Assembly: GCF_003337215.1 (NCBI RefSeq) | Contig: NZ_QPIG01000001.1 | Coordinates: forward strand, 124,001-188,000 | From: Oceanihabitans sediminis | Lineage (GTDB): Bacteria > Bacteroidota > Bacteroidia > Flavobacteriales > Flavobacteriaceae | Reading direction: 5' to 3' | DNA length: 64,000 nucleotides | Shown: positions 34,187-43,788 of the stretch, piece after piece | How positions within the stretch are numbered: the first letter of the stretch is position 1 | Layout: the number at the start of each line of letters is the position of its first letter | The notes under the pieces: model-generated | The model's input: only the letters and a program-made list of their open reading frames with translations | The model's database searches: none | Told to the model about the DNA's origin: nothing | Translations under genes and position numbers: made by a program

Positions 34187-36427
34187 TTAATTTATTCTAA
34201 ATCGCAATCCTGCATAATAGTTAGATCCAAAAATTGGGCCATATACAAAAGTCGTATCAAAATATGGTCCGAATGGATTATCTGCTCCTAAAACAGGATT
34301 GTATTGTTGTACATTTGTAATGTTTTCACCTCCTAAATATACTTCAAATTTTGGAGAAAACACTTTGGTTATTTGCACATTTACAGTCCCTACACTTGAA
34401 GAATACTCCCCTAACTGATACTGTAAAGGATTTGTTTCAGTGGAAGAAAATCGCTGTTTCCCTAACCAGTTAAAGGTAGCATCAAATTTCCATTGTGATA
34501 AATTCGTTTCAGAAATCGCTGTTTCATAGGAAGCATTTGCGAAAAATCTATTCTTAGGAACAAGAGGTTTTTCTAATTTTTCTGAACCATATTGCGTTTG
34601 TACATCGTAGTATTTATATGCTAATCGCATATCGAAATTTTCAAACACATTATAATTTATTTCCACTTGAAAACTATTCGCATAACTATCTCCTTCTAAA
34701 TTATAGAAATTCACCTCTTGAGGGTTTTCAAAATCAACAACTACTTGATTTTGAAAATCTGTTCTATAGTAATCAAACGTGATATCTGCCTTTCTAGAAA
34801 AAAAATCGAAACCTTGTAAGAATGACACTCCGTAATTCCAAGCTATCTCCGGGTCTAAACCATAGATTTCCCCATTAGCATTCAAGATATTTATGCTTCT
34901 AGAAGTTGAGAAAACACTTTGGTTTTCTGCAAATATATTAGCGCTTCGTTTTCCTCTTCCAAAAGAAGCTCGTAAGGCAGATTTTACCCAAGGAGTATAT
35001 CTAGCATGCACTCTCGGACTTATAAAAGTTCCTAAAAGGTTATGAGAGTCTACACGCAGACCAGCTGTTATATTCACATCATTTAAATTATCAAAAGCAT
35101 ATTCAAAAAAGGCTCCAATAGCCGACTCTGTTCTGCCATAATCGGTAGTATTTACCAACTCATCATAATGGTCATAAGTATAGCTTATTCCGGTTTTAAA
35201 CTTGTTTCTAGAATCGGAAATAATAGAATTATAAACCACCGATGTATATAAGCTATTATGCGTTATGTCATAATTATTTAATCCGAAATAAGAATCTTGT
35301 TCATGACTACTAAAAGCTGCTTGTACTCCTACACTTTGCCACGGAATCTCTGTATTTACATAGCCTAATTTTGTAGAAACTTCATATCTTTTTGTGTCTA
35401 TTTCACCTCCCCATGCATTGGTAGTACCTCTATCTTTTATCGGATCAAAGTTTACTTGTCCGGTTTGTTTTTCGTCATTTAAAAACTTAAAGTTTATAAA
35501 ACTTACAAAACCATTTTCTGTGTTTGTGTATTGCCAACGGTTCATCACATTTATTTGATTATAAATTGGCATATCCATAAAACCATCGTCATTTACATCG
35601 TGTTTTTTACTACTTGTATTTCCATGTAAATAAATTCCAGTATCCCATTTTTCACTAACCTTTGTGTTGATATGAGTATTAAGCTCTAATCGTTCATTTA
35701 TTGCCCCGTAAAGGTTCACAAACAACCTATCGTCTGTAGATGGCTTAACTAGCTCTGCATTAATTTGTCCTGCAATACTTTCAAAACCGTTTACAACACT
35801 CCCCGCTCCTTTGGTTATTTGAATACTTTCTACCCAAGTTCCTGGAATAAAACTCAATCCGTAGGCCTGAGAAGCTCCTCGAATTGATGGAATATTTTCT
35901 GTTGCAATTAGTAAATACGGACTTGTTAAACCAAGCATTTTGATCTGTCTAGTGCCTGTAACAGCATCTGCGAAATTCACATCTATTGATGGATTTGTTT
36001 CAAAGCTTTCAGATAAATTACAGCAGGCTGCTTTTAATAGTTCATCACTACTTACCGTGAATGTATTGGTTGCATTCAAGTAGGATTTTGCTGTAGTTTG
36101 TTTTCTAGAAGTTATGGTGACTTCTTCTAATTCGCTTTTTGGTTCTAAAGTAATTTGAAGCTTTTTGGCACTAGTAACTTGAATGGTATCGGTTTTAAAA
36201 CCTACATAACTTACTACTAATTTTGTATATGATTTATCATAAGGAATTGTGAAATTTCCATCAAAATCTGAAGTTGTTCCTACGGAAGTCCCCAACCAGT
36301 AAACATTCGCTCCAAATAAAGGAGCTTCTTTTTTACTTTCTGTTGCTTCTAAGATTTTTCCACTAATTTGCTCTTGAGAAAAGATTACTAATGGAAAAAT
36401 GAATAATATATATAATATGTTTTTCAT
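34187..36427 (-). CDS. TonB-dependent outer-membrane receptor
   Basis: About 746 residues from the ATG at 36427, where a signal peptide (MKNILYILFIFPLVIFSQ) begins; the 38 codons upstream in frame are unlikely. An N-terminal carboxypeptidase-regulatory-like domain (ISGKILEA...GTSVGTTSDFDGNFTI) is followed by a plug domain (AACCNLSESFETNPSIDVNF, LGLTSPYLLIATENIPSIRG, KGAGSVVNGFESIAGQIN) and a C-terminal beta barrel. The AACCNLSESF segment adds a Cys pair in the plug. The neighbours (HMA and HYC_CC_PP proteins) suggest a metal or metallophore, possibly copper, as substrate. The substrate is inferred. Confidence 0.9.
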   Translation of the reverse strand: MKNILYILFIFPLVIFSQEQISGKILEATESKKEAPLFGANVYWLGTSVGTTSDFDGNFTIPYDKSYTKLVVSYVGFKTDTIQVTSAKKLQITLEPKSELEEVTITSRKQTTAKSYLNATNTFTVSSDELLKAACCNLSESFETNPSIDVNFADAVTGTRQIKMLGLTSPYLLIATENIPSIRGASQAYGLSFIPGTWVESIQITKGAGSVVNGFESIAGQINAELVKPSTDDRLFVNLYGAINERLELNTHINTKVSEKWDTGIYLHGNTSSKKHDVNDDGFMDMPIYNQINVMNRWQYTNTENGFVSFINFKFLNDEKQTGQVNFDPIKDRGTTNAWGGEIDTKRYEVSTKLGYVNTEIPWQSVGVQAAFSSHEQDSYFGLNNYDITHNSLYTSVVYNSIISDSRNKFKTGISYTYDHYDELVNTTDYGRTESAIGAFFEYAFDNLNDVNITAGLRVDSHNLLGTFISPRVHARYTPWVKSALRASFGRGKRSANIFAENQSVFSTSRSINILNANGEIYGLDPEIAWNYGVSFLQGFDFFSRKADITFDYYRTDFQNQVVVDFENPQEVNFYNLEGDSYANSFQVEINYNVFENFDMRLAYKYYDVQTQYGSEKLEKPLVPKNRFFANASYETAISETNLSQWKFDATFNWLGKQRFSSTETNPLQYQLGEYSSSVGTVNVQITKVFSPKFEVYLGGENITNVQQYNPVLGADNPFGPYFDTTFVYGPIFGSNYYAGLRFRIN

Positions 36428-36587
36428 TTTTTTATACTCGTCTGAACGAGAAATATTTAATTTTAGTTTTACTATTAAAATCTGTTGCACAAATAAATAC
36501 AAGCAAGTGCATACTGCTATATATTGTGTTTTAAAACACAATACAGCGTCTTCATTTTCATGAGAAACTTTTAAAAGAAAAATTAAA

Positions 36588-37004
36588 TCAAATTAGAAAA
36601 ACATCGTTAACCAACTGTATGTCAACAACTATATTAGGTGGAGTATAATTTTTATGCGGAATGATTTGTTCTAAATCAATCTCAAAAAGATTCATATAAG
36701 AAAAGGCAAATGTTGTTAAAAACACTTGTTCTTCAATATCTATATCGTCAAATGAAGGAGTTTTTACTGCATCTTGCCCTTGAATAACTTCTATCTCATC
36801 TTTACAACAAGACATCATTTCTACTGAAGTTTCAGCAGAAACTTCCTCTATTTCTGGACCACAACTTTTTGCTTCAGAAAACAGAGAAATATCTATTAAA
36901 TTATCACCACAAAAATGCTTTTCAACAGTCATAGAAACAGTTGAAAATAGCACCAAAAAGGCTAATACTATAGAAAAACTTGTATGTAGTACTTTTTTTA
37001 TCAT
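36588..37004 (-). CDS. HYC_CC_PP family protein (metal-linked)
   Basis: About 138 residues from ATG 37004. It has a signal peptide or membrane anchor (about 1-26), then VEKHFCGDNLIDIS, a CC pair in MMSCCKDE, and YTPPNI near the end: the H-Y/F-C, CC, PP pattern of a small Bacteroidetes family found beside copper and HMA genes. Its function is not established; metal binding is likely from the Cys residues. It is transcribed toward the TonB receptor gene, 160 bp away. Confidence 0.75.
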   Translation of the reverse strand: MIKKVLHTSFSIVLAFLVLFSTVSMTVEKHFCGDNLIDISLFSEAKSCGPEIEEVSAETSVEMMSCCKDEIEVIQGQDAVKTPSFDDIDIEEQVFLTTFAFSYMNLFEIDLEQIIPHKNYTPPNIVVDIQLVNDVFLI

Positions 37005-37072
37005 TTGTAATCTTCGATTCAAAATTACAAAAAAGAATATAATTAGTCCTCTTTTACCAAAGGATTAACAGT

Positions 37073-37501
37073 TTAGTCCTGCTGTTTATAATAATAAAAA
37101 GCCGGAATTAAAAGTAGTAAGATTAGCGGCTGAATTAAAAATCTTCTAATATTAAAGAATAAGTAGTAGTCCTCCTGTTTTGGGTTTATTACAAAGTACA
37201 AAAACAAGACCAATAGAATTATTAGAGACAAAGTATAAATAATAGTAGAAAACTTAATAATGCTTTTATCTCGAAAAAGCACAAATAAGATAGCAAGAGA
37301 TATTACGGTATTAATAAAATAACGTAACACAGTTGAAAAGGTTAATTTTAATGCTTCTCGTCTTGGAGAATCTATATACAAGTAATCGCTTTTGAAGAAA
37401 TCTAAATATGGGTCATAAAAAAGCTGTGTTTCAAAAAACCGAACAAGTATTAATAAGACTACCAAAACGGCTAATAGTACATATTTTGAAACTTTATGCA
37501 T
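37073..37501 (-). CDS. Exosortase F system-associated membrane protein
   Basis: A 142-residue protein with four hydrophobic helices (about 5-22, 55-76, 81-103, 118-138) and a conserved N-terminal FFETQLFYDPYLDFFKSDY segment. It directly follows xrtF with an 8-bp overlap, the layout of the XrtF partner protein. It presumably aids the exosortase in processing sorted surface proteins. The role rests on gene order. Confidence 0.8.
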   Translation of the reverse strand: MHKVSKYVLLAVLVVLLILVRFFETQLFYDPYLDFFKSDYLYIDSPRREALKLTFSTVLRYFINTVISLAILFVLFRDKSIIKFSTIIYTLSLIILLVLFLYFVINPKQEDYYLFFNIRRFLIQPLILLLLIPAFYYYKQQD

Positions 37502-38045
37502 CTCCTTCTTTTTTTAAAGAGAAATGATTTACCCAAACTACCCACAGTAAACATACCATACCATAAATTATAGCAGGAAAAATTATATCATGTAAAATAT
37601 ACTCGTGCTTTGGGTAATGATACAAACCAGCAGTTATAGCTGCAATTCTAACCAAATTTGTAATATAAATCAAAACGCTACCAGCCAAAATATAAATAGC
37701 CGTAGTTTTAAATTTTCCTGCAAAAGCAATTATAAATGAAATAAATAAAATAATAACACTAATAGAGTTACATCCCTCAATAACCCGAGCAAGATATTTG
37801 TTGTTTATAATTAATTTTAAAGAAGGCTCATCTGGATGCGGAAGAAGTTTCACATCATAATCTAAAACAGTTAGCAGCTCTGCACTTTGCACCCCAACTA
37901 AATGCGTCATATAATCTGGATAATATTCTGAATCTGAAGAATATTGCAAATACATTTTATAAGCAAAAGTTAAAACAATATACACCAATAGAAAAGTCAC
38001 TATAAACCTAATTACCGATTTGTATTTTATAAAAAGTTCCTTCAA
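37494..38045 (-). CDS. xrtF: Exosortase family protein XrtF
   Basis: A 183-residue multipass membrane cysteine protease/transpeptidase of the exosortase family. The catalytic triad is visible: C92 in RVIEGCNSISV, R133 in TNLVRIA and H152 in EYILHDIIFPAIIY. Exosortases cleave C-terminal sorting signals of secreted proteins. No target with a matching sorting signal is seen in this window. The short overlap with the partner gene indicates a two-gene operon. Confidence 0.9.
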   Translation of the reverse strand: MKELFIKYKSVIRFIVTFLLVYIVLTFAYKMYLQYSSDSEYYPDYMTHLVGVQSAELLTVLDYDVKLLPHPDEPSLKLIINNKYLARVIEGCNSISVIILFISFIIAFAGKFKTTAIYILAGSVLIYITNLVRIAAITAGLYHYPKHEYILHDIIFPAIIYGMVCLLWVVWVNHFSLKKEGDA

Positions 38046-38135
38046 AAGTTATCTATTATTTTACAAGGTTAAATTTATGCAAAATGTTCTTAATTAAATT
38101 GGTTTTTAAATACTTTTACCAAAAGTTTAAAACAT

Positions 38136-38591
38136 ATGAATTTTGAGCAATTAAAACCAGAAATTGAAAAAATCACCCAAAAGACAGAAGGGACTGTAAA
38201 CGACAAACTTCTTTCTATTTGTACGCTTTTAGAAAAACATATTCCTTACTATAATTGGGTTGGTTTTTATTTTAAAAACGGAGATAAAAACGAACTAAAA
38301 CTAGGTCCGTATGTTGGAGAACCAACAGACCATACCATCATCCCATTTGGGAAAGGTATTTGCGGACAAGTTGCTGTGAGTAATAAAAACTTTGTTGTTC
38401 CAGATGTTGCAGCTCAAGACAATTACATAGCTTGTAGCATAACGGTTAAAGCTGAAATCGTAATCCCTATTTTTGTAAACGGTGAAAATATTGGTCAAAT
38501 TGATATAGATTCAAACACGCCTGATCCTTTTACCGAAGCTGATGAGCGCTTCCTTGAATTTGTTTGCGAGCAAGTAGCTTCAATACTTTAG
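38136..38591 (+). CDS. GAF-domain protein (free-methionine-R-sulfoxide reductase-like)
   Basis: A 151-residue single GAF domain (YNWVGFYF...LKLGPYVG...IPFGKGICGQVA...VVPDVAAQDNYIACS...EIVIPIF...GQIDIDSN). Free-methionine sulfoxide reductases (YebR type) use the Cys in GKGxCG and the one in IACD. Both positions are Cys here (C76 and C100), so such an activity is plausible. A simple sensor GAF protein is the alternative. Divergent from xrtF. Confidence 0.75.
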   Translation: MNFEQLKPEIEKITQKTEGTVNDKLLSICTLLEKHIPYYNWVGFYFKNGDKNELKLGPYVGEPTDHTIIPFGKGICGQVAVSNKNFVVPDVAAQDNYIACSITVKAEIVIPIFVNGENIGQIDIDSNTPDPFTEADERFLEFVCEQVASIL

Positions 38592-38613
38592 ATAGGGCAT
38601 TATCAAACATAAC

Positions 38614-38659
38614 AAACCCCTTAAATCTTCATTTAATGAATCAAGATTTAAGGGGGTTT
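38614..38659. terminator. Bidirectional terminator between convergent genes
   Basis: AAACCCCTTAAATCTT (38614-38629) pairs with AAGATTTAAGGGGGTTT (38643-38659, one bulge). It serves the GAF gene on one strand and the permease gene on the other. Confidence 0.8.
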
Positions 38660-38685
38660 CTATTTTTAGGTTTTATATTGAAAAT

Positions 38686-39939
38686 TTACATTCCTGTTCT
38701 AATTGCTTCAACAGGATCTAACTTAGATGCTGATAAGGCAGGAATAACTCCTGAAACCAAGCCAATAATGGTGGAAAGTATAAAACCAAGAAGCATATTA
38801 CTAAATGATAGCACAAACTCAAAACTATCAGAAAAATTAGTCAATACTATAGAGACCACCCAAACTAGGAAAAGTCCGACTAAACCTCCAATTACAGCTA
38901 AAATTACAGCTTCAAACAAAAATTGAAACAATATAAACCTATTCTTTGCTCCTAGCGATTTTTGGATTCCTATTAAATTGGTTCTTTCTTTTACACTAAC
39001 AAACATAATATTTGCAATTCCGAAGCCACCAACTAAGAGAGAAAAGCCACTAATAATCCATCCCATCAAGTTTAATTGCCCAGTAATATTATCTATTAAA
39101 TCGGTAAAACCCTGAAGTTCATTTACAAAAAAATTATTTATCTCTCCTGCCTTCAATCCTCTAAAGTTTCTTAATCCTTGAGAAATAACTGCATTAAACT
39201 CCGATAAATCTATTCCCGATTTTGGCTTTACAACTATTGCTGGAAAAGCTCTTTTATTATTATCTCCAAGCAACCTTCTAACAAAATTTACCGGTAAAAT
39301 TGCCGCAGTATCTTTAGAACCACCAAACAAGCCAGAACCTTGTTTTTTAAGCACACCAATTACGGTAAATTTCCTTCCGTAAAGTCTAACTTCTTTTCCT
39401 ATCGGGTCAAAATTTCCAAATAAGCTACTTGCTATTTCATCTCCTAAAACTACTACTGGAGAACCAGAATTAGATTCAGCTTCATTAAAAAACCTTCCTT
39501 TTTCTAATTCTAAACTTTCAATATTATAATAACCACTTGTTACTGCTGCTATTTCTACATTTTCAACAGAAGCTCCATCATATTTTATGGTTTCCGGGTT
39601 TACATTTAAAGTATACGAAACAGCTTCTACATCTGGAATCTTACTTTCAATAAACTGATATTCTTCGTAGGTAACGTCTGGAAATTGTTCTCGTTTCCAT
39701 TGCGGAATAGTTGTAGGTCCAAACGAAAACCGCATGATATAAATTGTACTATTATCTAAAGAACTAACTGTACCTTTAATTTCATTTTTTAGGGAATCTA
39801 CTGCTGCTAAAACTGCAATAATGGAAAAAATACCAATAGTTACACCTAATAAAGACAAAAATGTTCGTAACACATTGTTTTTAAGTGCACTTATTGCAAA
39901 AGAAAAGCTCTCTTTAAAGAGACGCAAATACATTAACAT
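38686..39939 (-). CDS. MacB/FtsX-type ABC transporter permease
   Basis: A 417-residue permease with the MacB layout: a first helix (about 20-45, NVLRTFLSLLGVTIGIFSIIAVLAAVDS), a periplasmic MacB-PCD domain (about 46-270), and three C-terminal FtsX helices (about 290-315, 335-360, 375-400) ending DPVEAIRTGM. Such proteins couple ATP hydrolysis to export or lipoprotein work at the inner membrane. No ATPase or membrane-fusion gene is adjacent, so its partner must be encoded elsewhere. Confidence 0.9.
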   Translation of the reverse strand: MLMYLRLFKESFSFAISALKNNVLRTFLSLLGVTIGIFSIIAVLAAVDSLKNEIKGTVSSLDNSTIYIMRFSFGPTTIPQWKREQFPDVTYEEYQFIESKIPDVEAVSYTLNVNPETIKYDGASVENVEIAAVTSGYYNIESLELEKGRFFNEAESNSGSPVVVLGDEIASSLFGNFDPIGKEVRLYGRKFTVIGVLKKQGSGLFGGSKDTAAILPVNFVRRLLGDNNKRAFPAIVVKPKSGIDLSEFNAVISQGLRNFRGLKAGEINNFFVNELQGFTDLIDNITGQLNLMGWIISGFSLLVGGFGIANIMFVSVKERTNLIGIQKSLGAKNRFILFQFLFEAVILAVIGGLVGLFLVWVVSIVLTNFSDSFEFVLSFSNMLLGFILSTIIGLVSGVIPALSASKLDPVEAIRTGM

Positions 39940-40106
39940 AGGTAGTAGATTTATTCGTTTTTAACGTGATATAAAGGTAAGACGTTTTTAAATAAGTTTT
40001 GTTACAAAAAAGGAAAAACAAAGTTCCAAGCAAACCTTGTTAATAACTACTAGATTAATTTAAAAAAACAATTAGCTTTTCTTTAATTAAAAGCACTTTA
40101 TATTAT

Positions 40107-40114
40107 TATTTTTG
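40107..40114 (+). promoter_or_regulatory. Probable -7 element of the purH promoter
   Basis: TATTTTTG matches TAnnTTTG, 39 bp ahead of the purH ATG. A clear TTG partner is lacking. Confidence 0.4.
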
Positions 40115-40153
40115 CACCCATACAACAACATTTTACAACACAACAAATAAAAA

Positions 40154-41686
40154 ATGAGCAACAACAAAACAATTAAGTCGGCTTTAATTTCGGTTTTTAG
40201 CAAAGATGGTCTTGAACCAATTGTAAAAAAACTTAACGAACAAAGTGTAACTATCTACTCTACAGGTGGTACAGAAAAATTTATCAATGATTTAGGAATT
40301 AATGTAGTACCTGTTGAAGATGTAACTTCTTACCCATCTATTTTAGGAGGGCGAGTAAAAACTTTACACCCAAAAGTGTTTGGAGGAATCTTAAACAGAC
40401 AAAATCATTCGGGTGATGCTGCAGAATTAGCAGAATACGAAATCCCACAAATAGATTGTGTAATCGTAGACTTATATCCTTTTGAAAAAACAGTTGCTTC
40501 AGGAGCAAGTGAACAAGATATAATTGAAAAAATTGATATAGGAGGAATTTCATTAATTCGTGCAGCTGCAAAAAACTATGCAGATGTAGTTTGTGTTTCT
40601 TCGGTAGAAGATTATGCGGAATTCTTAGAATTAATCACAGAAAAGAACGGAAGTTTATCGGAAGCTGACAGAAAATTATTTGCTGCAAAAGCCTTTAATG
40701 TTTCGTCGCACTACGATGCTGCTATATTCAATTATTTCAATAAAAATCAAGAAATCACTTCACTAAAAATTAGTGAAACAACCGGAAAGGTTTTACGTTA
40801 TGGAGAAAATCCACACCAAAAAGGATACTTCTACGGGGATTTTGATGAACTTTTCACGCAACTACACGGAAAAGAATTAAGCTACAACAACCTTTTAGAT
40901 GTGGATGCAGCAGTAAACTTAATGAACGAGTTTAAAGGTGAAGCTCCAACTTTTGCTGTTTTAAAACACAATAATGCTTGCGGATTTGCGCAACGCGAAA
41001 CTGTTCTTGACGCTTACCTAGATGCTTTAGCTGGAGATCCAGTTTCAGCTTTTGGAGGGGTTTTAATTTCAAATACTGAAATTGATAAAGCTGCAGCAGA
41101 AGAAATTCATAAATTATTTTGTGAAGTAGTAATCGCTCCTTCTTTTTCTTCTGAAGCTGAAGAAATTTTAAAAGGAAAGAAAAATAGAATATTACTAGTT
41201 CTAAACGATGTAGAATTTAAAGAAACTACAGTAAGAACTTGCCTAAACGGAATTCTAGTTCAAGACAGAAACTCTAAAACAGATAAGCTTGAAGATTTAA
41301 AACAAGCTACAAACAATAAACCAACAGAAAACGAGTTAGATGATTTAATCTTTGCATCTAAAATTTGTAAACACACAAAGTCTAACACGATTGTTTTAGT
41401 AAAAGACAAACAATTATGCGCAAGCGGAACAGGTCAAACTAGCCGTGTAGATGCATTAAATCAAGCTATTCATAAAGCACAATCTTTTGATTTCGAGTTA
41501 AAAGGTGCAGTAATGGCGAGTGATGCCTTTTTCCCGTTCCCGGACTGTGTAGAAATTGCAAATAATGCAGGAATCACAGCAGTGATTCAACCAGGAGGAT
41601 CTATTAAAGACCAATTAAGCATTGATTATTGTAATGAAAACAATGTAGCAATGGTATTTACTGGAACAAGACATTTTAAACACTAA
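40154..41686 (+). CDS. purH: AICAR transformylase / IMP cyclohydrolase
   Basis: A 510-residue bifunctional enzyme that carries out the last two steps of IMP synthesis. The N-terminal MGS-like cyclohydrolase domain (LISVFSKDGLEPIV..., STGGTEKFINDLG, ILGGRVKTLHPKVFGGIL) is followed by the transformylase domain (LRYGENPHQKGYFYG, LSYNNLLDVDAAVNL, VLKHNNACGFA, ASDAFFPFPDCVE). It lies alone with its own promoter-like element and terminator. Confidence 0.97.
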   Translation: MSNNKTIKSALISVFSKDGLEPIVKKLNEQSVTIYSTGGTEKFINDLGINVVPVEDVTSYPSILGGRVKTLHPKVFGGILNRQNHSGDAAELAEYEIPQIDCVIVDLYPFEKTVASGASEQDIIEKIDIGGISLIRAAAKNYADVVCVSSVEDYAEFLELITEKNGSLSEADRKLFAAKAFNVSSHYDAAIFNYFNKNQEITSLKISETTGKVLRYGENPHQKGYFYGDFDELFTQLHGKELSYNNLLDVDAAVNLMNEFKGEAPTFAVLKHNNACGFAQRETVLDAYLDALAGDPVSAFGGVLISNTEIDKAAAEEIHKLFCEVVIAPSFSSEAEEILKGKKNRILLVLNDVEFKETTVRTCLNGILVQDRNSKTDKLEDLKQATNNKPTENELDDLIFASKICKHTKSNTIVLVKDKQLCASGTGQTSRVDALNQAIHKAQSFDFELKGAVMASDAFFPFPDCVEIANNAGITAVIQPGGSIKDQLSIDYCNENNVAMVFTGTRHFKH

Positions 41687-41688
41687 AA

Positions 41689-41704
41689 TCCTGCTCAGTC
41701 AGGA
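41689..41704. repeat. Palindrome TCCTG-N6-CAGGA
   Basis: Five-base arms just after the purH stop; a member of the TTCC...GGAA palindrome set. Confidence 0.4.
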
Positions 41705-41727
41705 AATAAACAGACAATAAAAACACT

Positions 41728-41778
41728 ATCTGCTTTGTTTAATAAAAGCTATTTTAAAGAACAAAGCAGATGTTTTTT
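41728..41778 (+). terminator. Terminator after purH
   Basis: ATCTGCTTTGTT (41728-41739) and AACAAAGCAGAT (41760-41771) form a perfect stem followed by TTTTTT. Confidence 0.85.
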
Positions 41779-41920
41779 AACAATAATTAAAAGCCGAAAA
41801 TCATAGAGCTAGCACTATGAATTAGAAGCTATTAAAACATGAATATAAAAATCAATTTTATAAAGCTTTTTATTATCTTTACAAGATTTGATTGTTAACA
41901 TTATAATTACAGAATAAAGA

Positions 41921-42949
41921 ATGGGATTTTTTGACTTCTTAACCGAAGATATTGCAATAGATTTAGGAACAGCAAACACTTTAATTATTCATAATGATAA
42001 GGTTGTGGTAGATAGTCCTTCTATAGTTGCTAGAGACAGAATTACTGGAAAAATTATTGCAGTTGGAAAAGAAGCTAGCATGATGCAAGGTAAAACTCAC
42101 GAAAACATTAAAACAATTAGACCTTTGAAAGATGGTGTAATTGCAGATTTTGATGCCAGTGAGCAAATGATAAGCATGTTTATTAAAAACATTCCAGCTT
42201 TAAAAAAGAAATTATTCACTCCTTCTCTACGCATGGTAATTTGTATTCCATCAGGAATTACAGAGGTTGAAATGCGTGCAGTAAAGGAAAGTGCAGAACG
42301 TGTTAACGGAAAAGAAGTTTATTTAATCATGGAGCCTATGGCTGCAGCAATTGGTATTGGTGTAGATATTATGCAACCAAAAGGTAATATGATTGTTGAT
42401 ATAGGAGGTGGTACAACAGAAATTGCTGTAATTGCTCTAGGAGGTATTGTTTGTGACAAATCTGTAAAAATTGCAGGAGATGTTTTCACCAACGATATCA
42501 TCTATTATATGAGAACACAACATAACTTATATGTTGGAGAACGTACTGCTGAAAAAATTAAAATTCAAATTGGTGCTGCTACCGAAGATTTAGATCTACC
42601 GCCAGAAGATATGAGTGTTCAAGGTCGTGATTTACTGACAGGAAAACCTAAGCAGGTACAAATTTCCTATCGCGAAATTGCTAAAGCTTTAGACAAGTCT
42701 ATTTTAAGAATTGAAGATGCGGTAATGGAAACACTTTCTCAAACACCGCCAGAATTAGCTGCAGATATTTACAATACAGGAATTTACCTTGCAGGTGGAG
42801 GTTCTATGTTACGTGGTTTAGACAAGCGTTTATCTCAAAAAACAGATTTACCAGTTTATATAGCTGAAGACCCATTACGTGCAGTTGTTCGTGGAACAGG
42901 CATTACACTTAAAAACATTGCTAAATTCAAAAGCGTATTGATTAAATAA
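41921..42949 (+). CDS. mreB: Rod shape-determining protein MreB
   Basis: A 342-residue actin homologue that organises lateral cell-wall synthesis. Actin-type phosphate loops are visible: DIAIDLGTANTLI, IVDIGGGTTEIAVIALGG, and ILLAGG-like IYLAGGGSMLRGLDKRL. The N-terminal MGFFDFLTEDIAID carries the usual membrane-binding start. It is first in mreB-mreC-mreD-mrdA-rodA. A TATCTTTA element in the 41.87-kb region may be its -7 box. Confidence 0.97.
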   Translation: MGFFDFLTEDIAIDLGTANTLIIHNDKVVVDSPSIVARDRITGKIIAVGKEASMMQGKTHENIKTIRPLKDGVIADFDASEQMISMFIKNIPALKKKLFTPSLRMVICIPSGITEVEMRAVKESAERVNGKEVYLIMEPMAAAIGIGVDIMQPKGNMIVDIGGGTTEIAVIALGGIVCDKSVKIAGDVFTNDIIYYMRTQHNLYVGERTAEKIKIQIGAATEDLDLPPEDMSVQGRDLLTGKPKQVQISYREIAKALDKSILRIEDAVMETLSQTPPELAADIYNTGIYLAGGGSMLRGLDKRLSQKTDLPVYIAEDPLRAVVRGTGITLKNIAKFKSVLIK

Positions 42950-42969
42950 GAAATAGACCTACTTAAATC

Positions 42970-43788
42970 ATGCAGCAAATTGTTAATTTTATTATTCGTA
43001 ACAAAACCTTTTTGTTATACATACTGCTGTTTGCTATTTCTGTAGTCTTTACTATTCAAAATCATTCCTATCATAAAAGCAAATTTGTAAATTCTGCAAA
43101 TTTTGTTTCAGGAGGTATTTATACCCAAATGAACGAGATTAGTCAGTATTTCGGATTAAAACATCAAAACAAACTACTTCAAGAGGAAAATAACAGACTT
43201 AGGTCTATTGTATCATCCAAGTTAGAAACGAAGCCTTCTTTTATAGATAGTCTAACTTTTGCTTCTACTTATAAGTTTACTCCTGCACTAGTTTTAAAAA
43301 ACTCCTATACGATTAGCACCAATATTCTACTAATTAACAAAGGAAAAAGAGATAGTATACAACAGGATCATGGGGTAATTACTTCGAAAGGAATTTTAGG
43401 AATTGTTGACCAAACAAGTAAAAAATACGCTACGGTTATTTCTATACTAAACACTAAAAGTAAAATTAGTGCGCAACTAAAAAGAACAAATCATTTTGGT
43501 ACACTAAAATGGAATGGAGAATCACCTAATATCGTGCAGCTTATTGATATTCCTTCTAATGCAAAACCTATAAAAGGAGATAGCATCATTACATCTGGTA
43601 GATCGGCTATTTTCCCTAAAGGAATTCCGGTAGGAAAAATCACTAATATAGAATTGGATGCTGCAGGAGACTTTTACGAATTAGATATTGAGTTATTCAA
43701 TGATATGACGAATATTGAACATGTATATATAATTGAAAATAAAGACGCTCAAGAAATTACGAACCTACTAAATTCTAAAAATGAATAG
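42970..43788 (+). CDS. mreC: Rod shape-determining protein MreC
   Basis: A 272-residue protein with one N-terminal membrane helix (about 12-28), a coiled coil (about 50-80) and the periplasmic double beta-barrel of MreC (LLINKGKRDSIQQDHGVITSKGILGIVDQTSKKYATVISILN..., SGRSAIFPKGIPVGKI). MreC links MreB to PBP2 and RodA. It overlaps mreD by 8 bp. Confidence 0.93.
   Translation: MQQIVNFIIRNKTFLLYILLFAISVVFTIQNHSYHKSKFVNSANFVSGGIYTQMNEISQYFGLKHQNKLLQEENNRLRSIVSSKLETKPSFIDSLTFASTYKFTPALVLKNSYTISTNILLINKGKRDSIQQDHGVITSKGILGIVDQTSKKYATVISILNTKSKISAQLKRTNHFGTLKWNGESPNIVQLIDIPSNAKPIKGDSIITSGRSAIFPKGIPVGKITNIELDAAGDFYELDIELFNDMTNIEHVYIIENKDAQEITNLLNSKNE

Noticed and set aside
36437-36450. CTCGT-CTGA-ACGAG hairpin upstream of the TonB receptor
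   Set aside because: Does not share the TTCC...GGAA core and is short enough to be chance.
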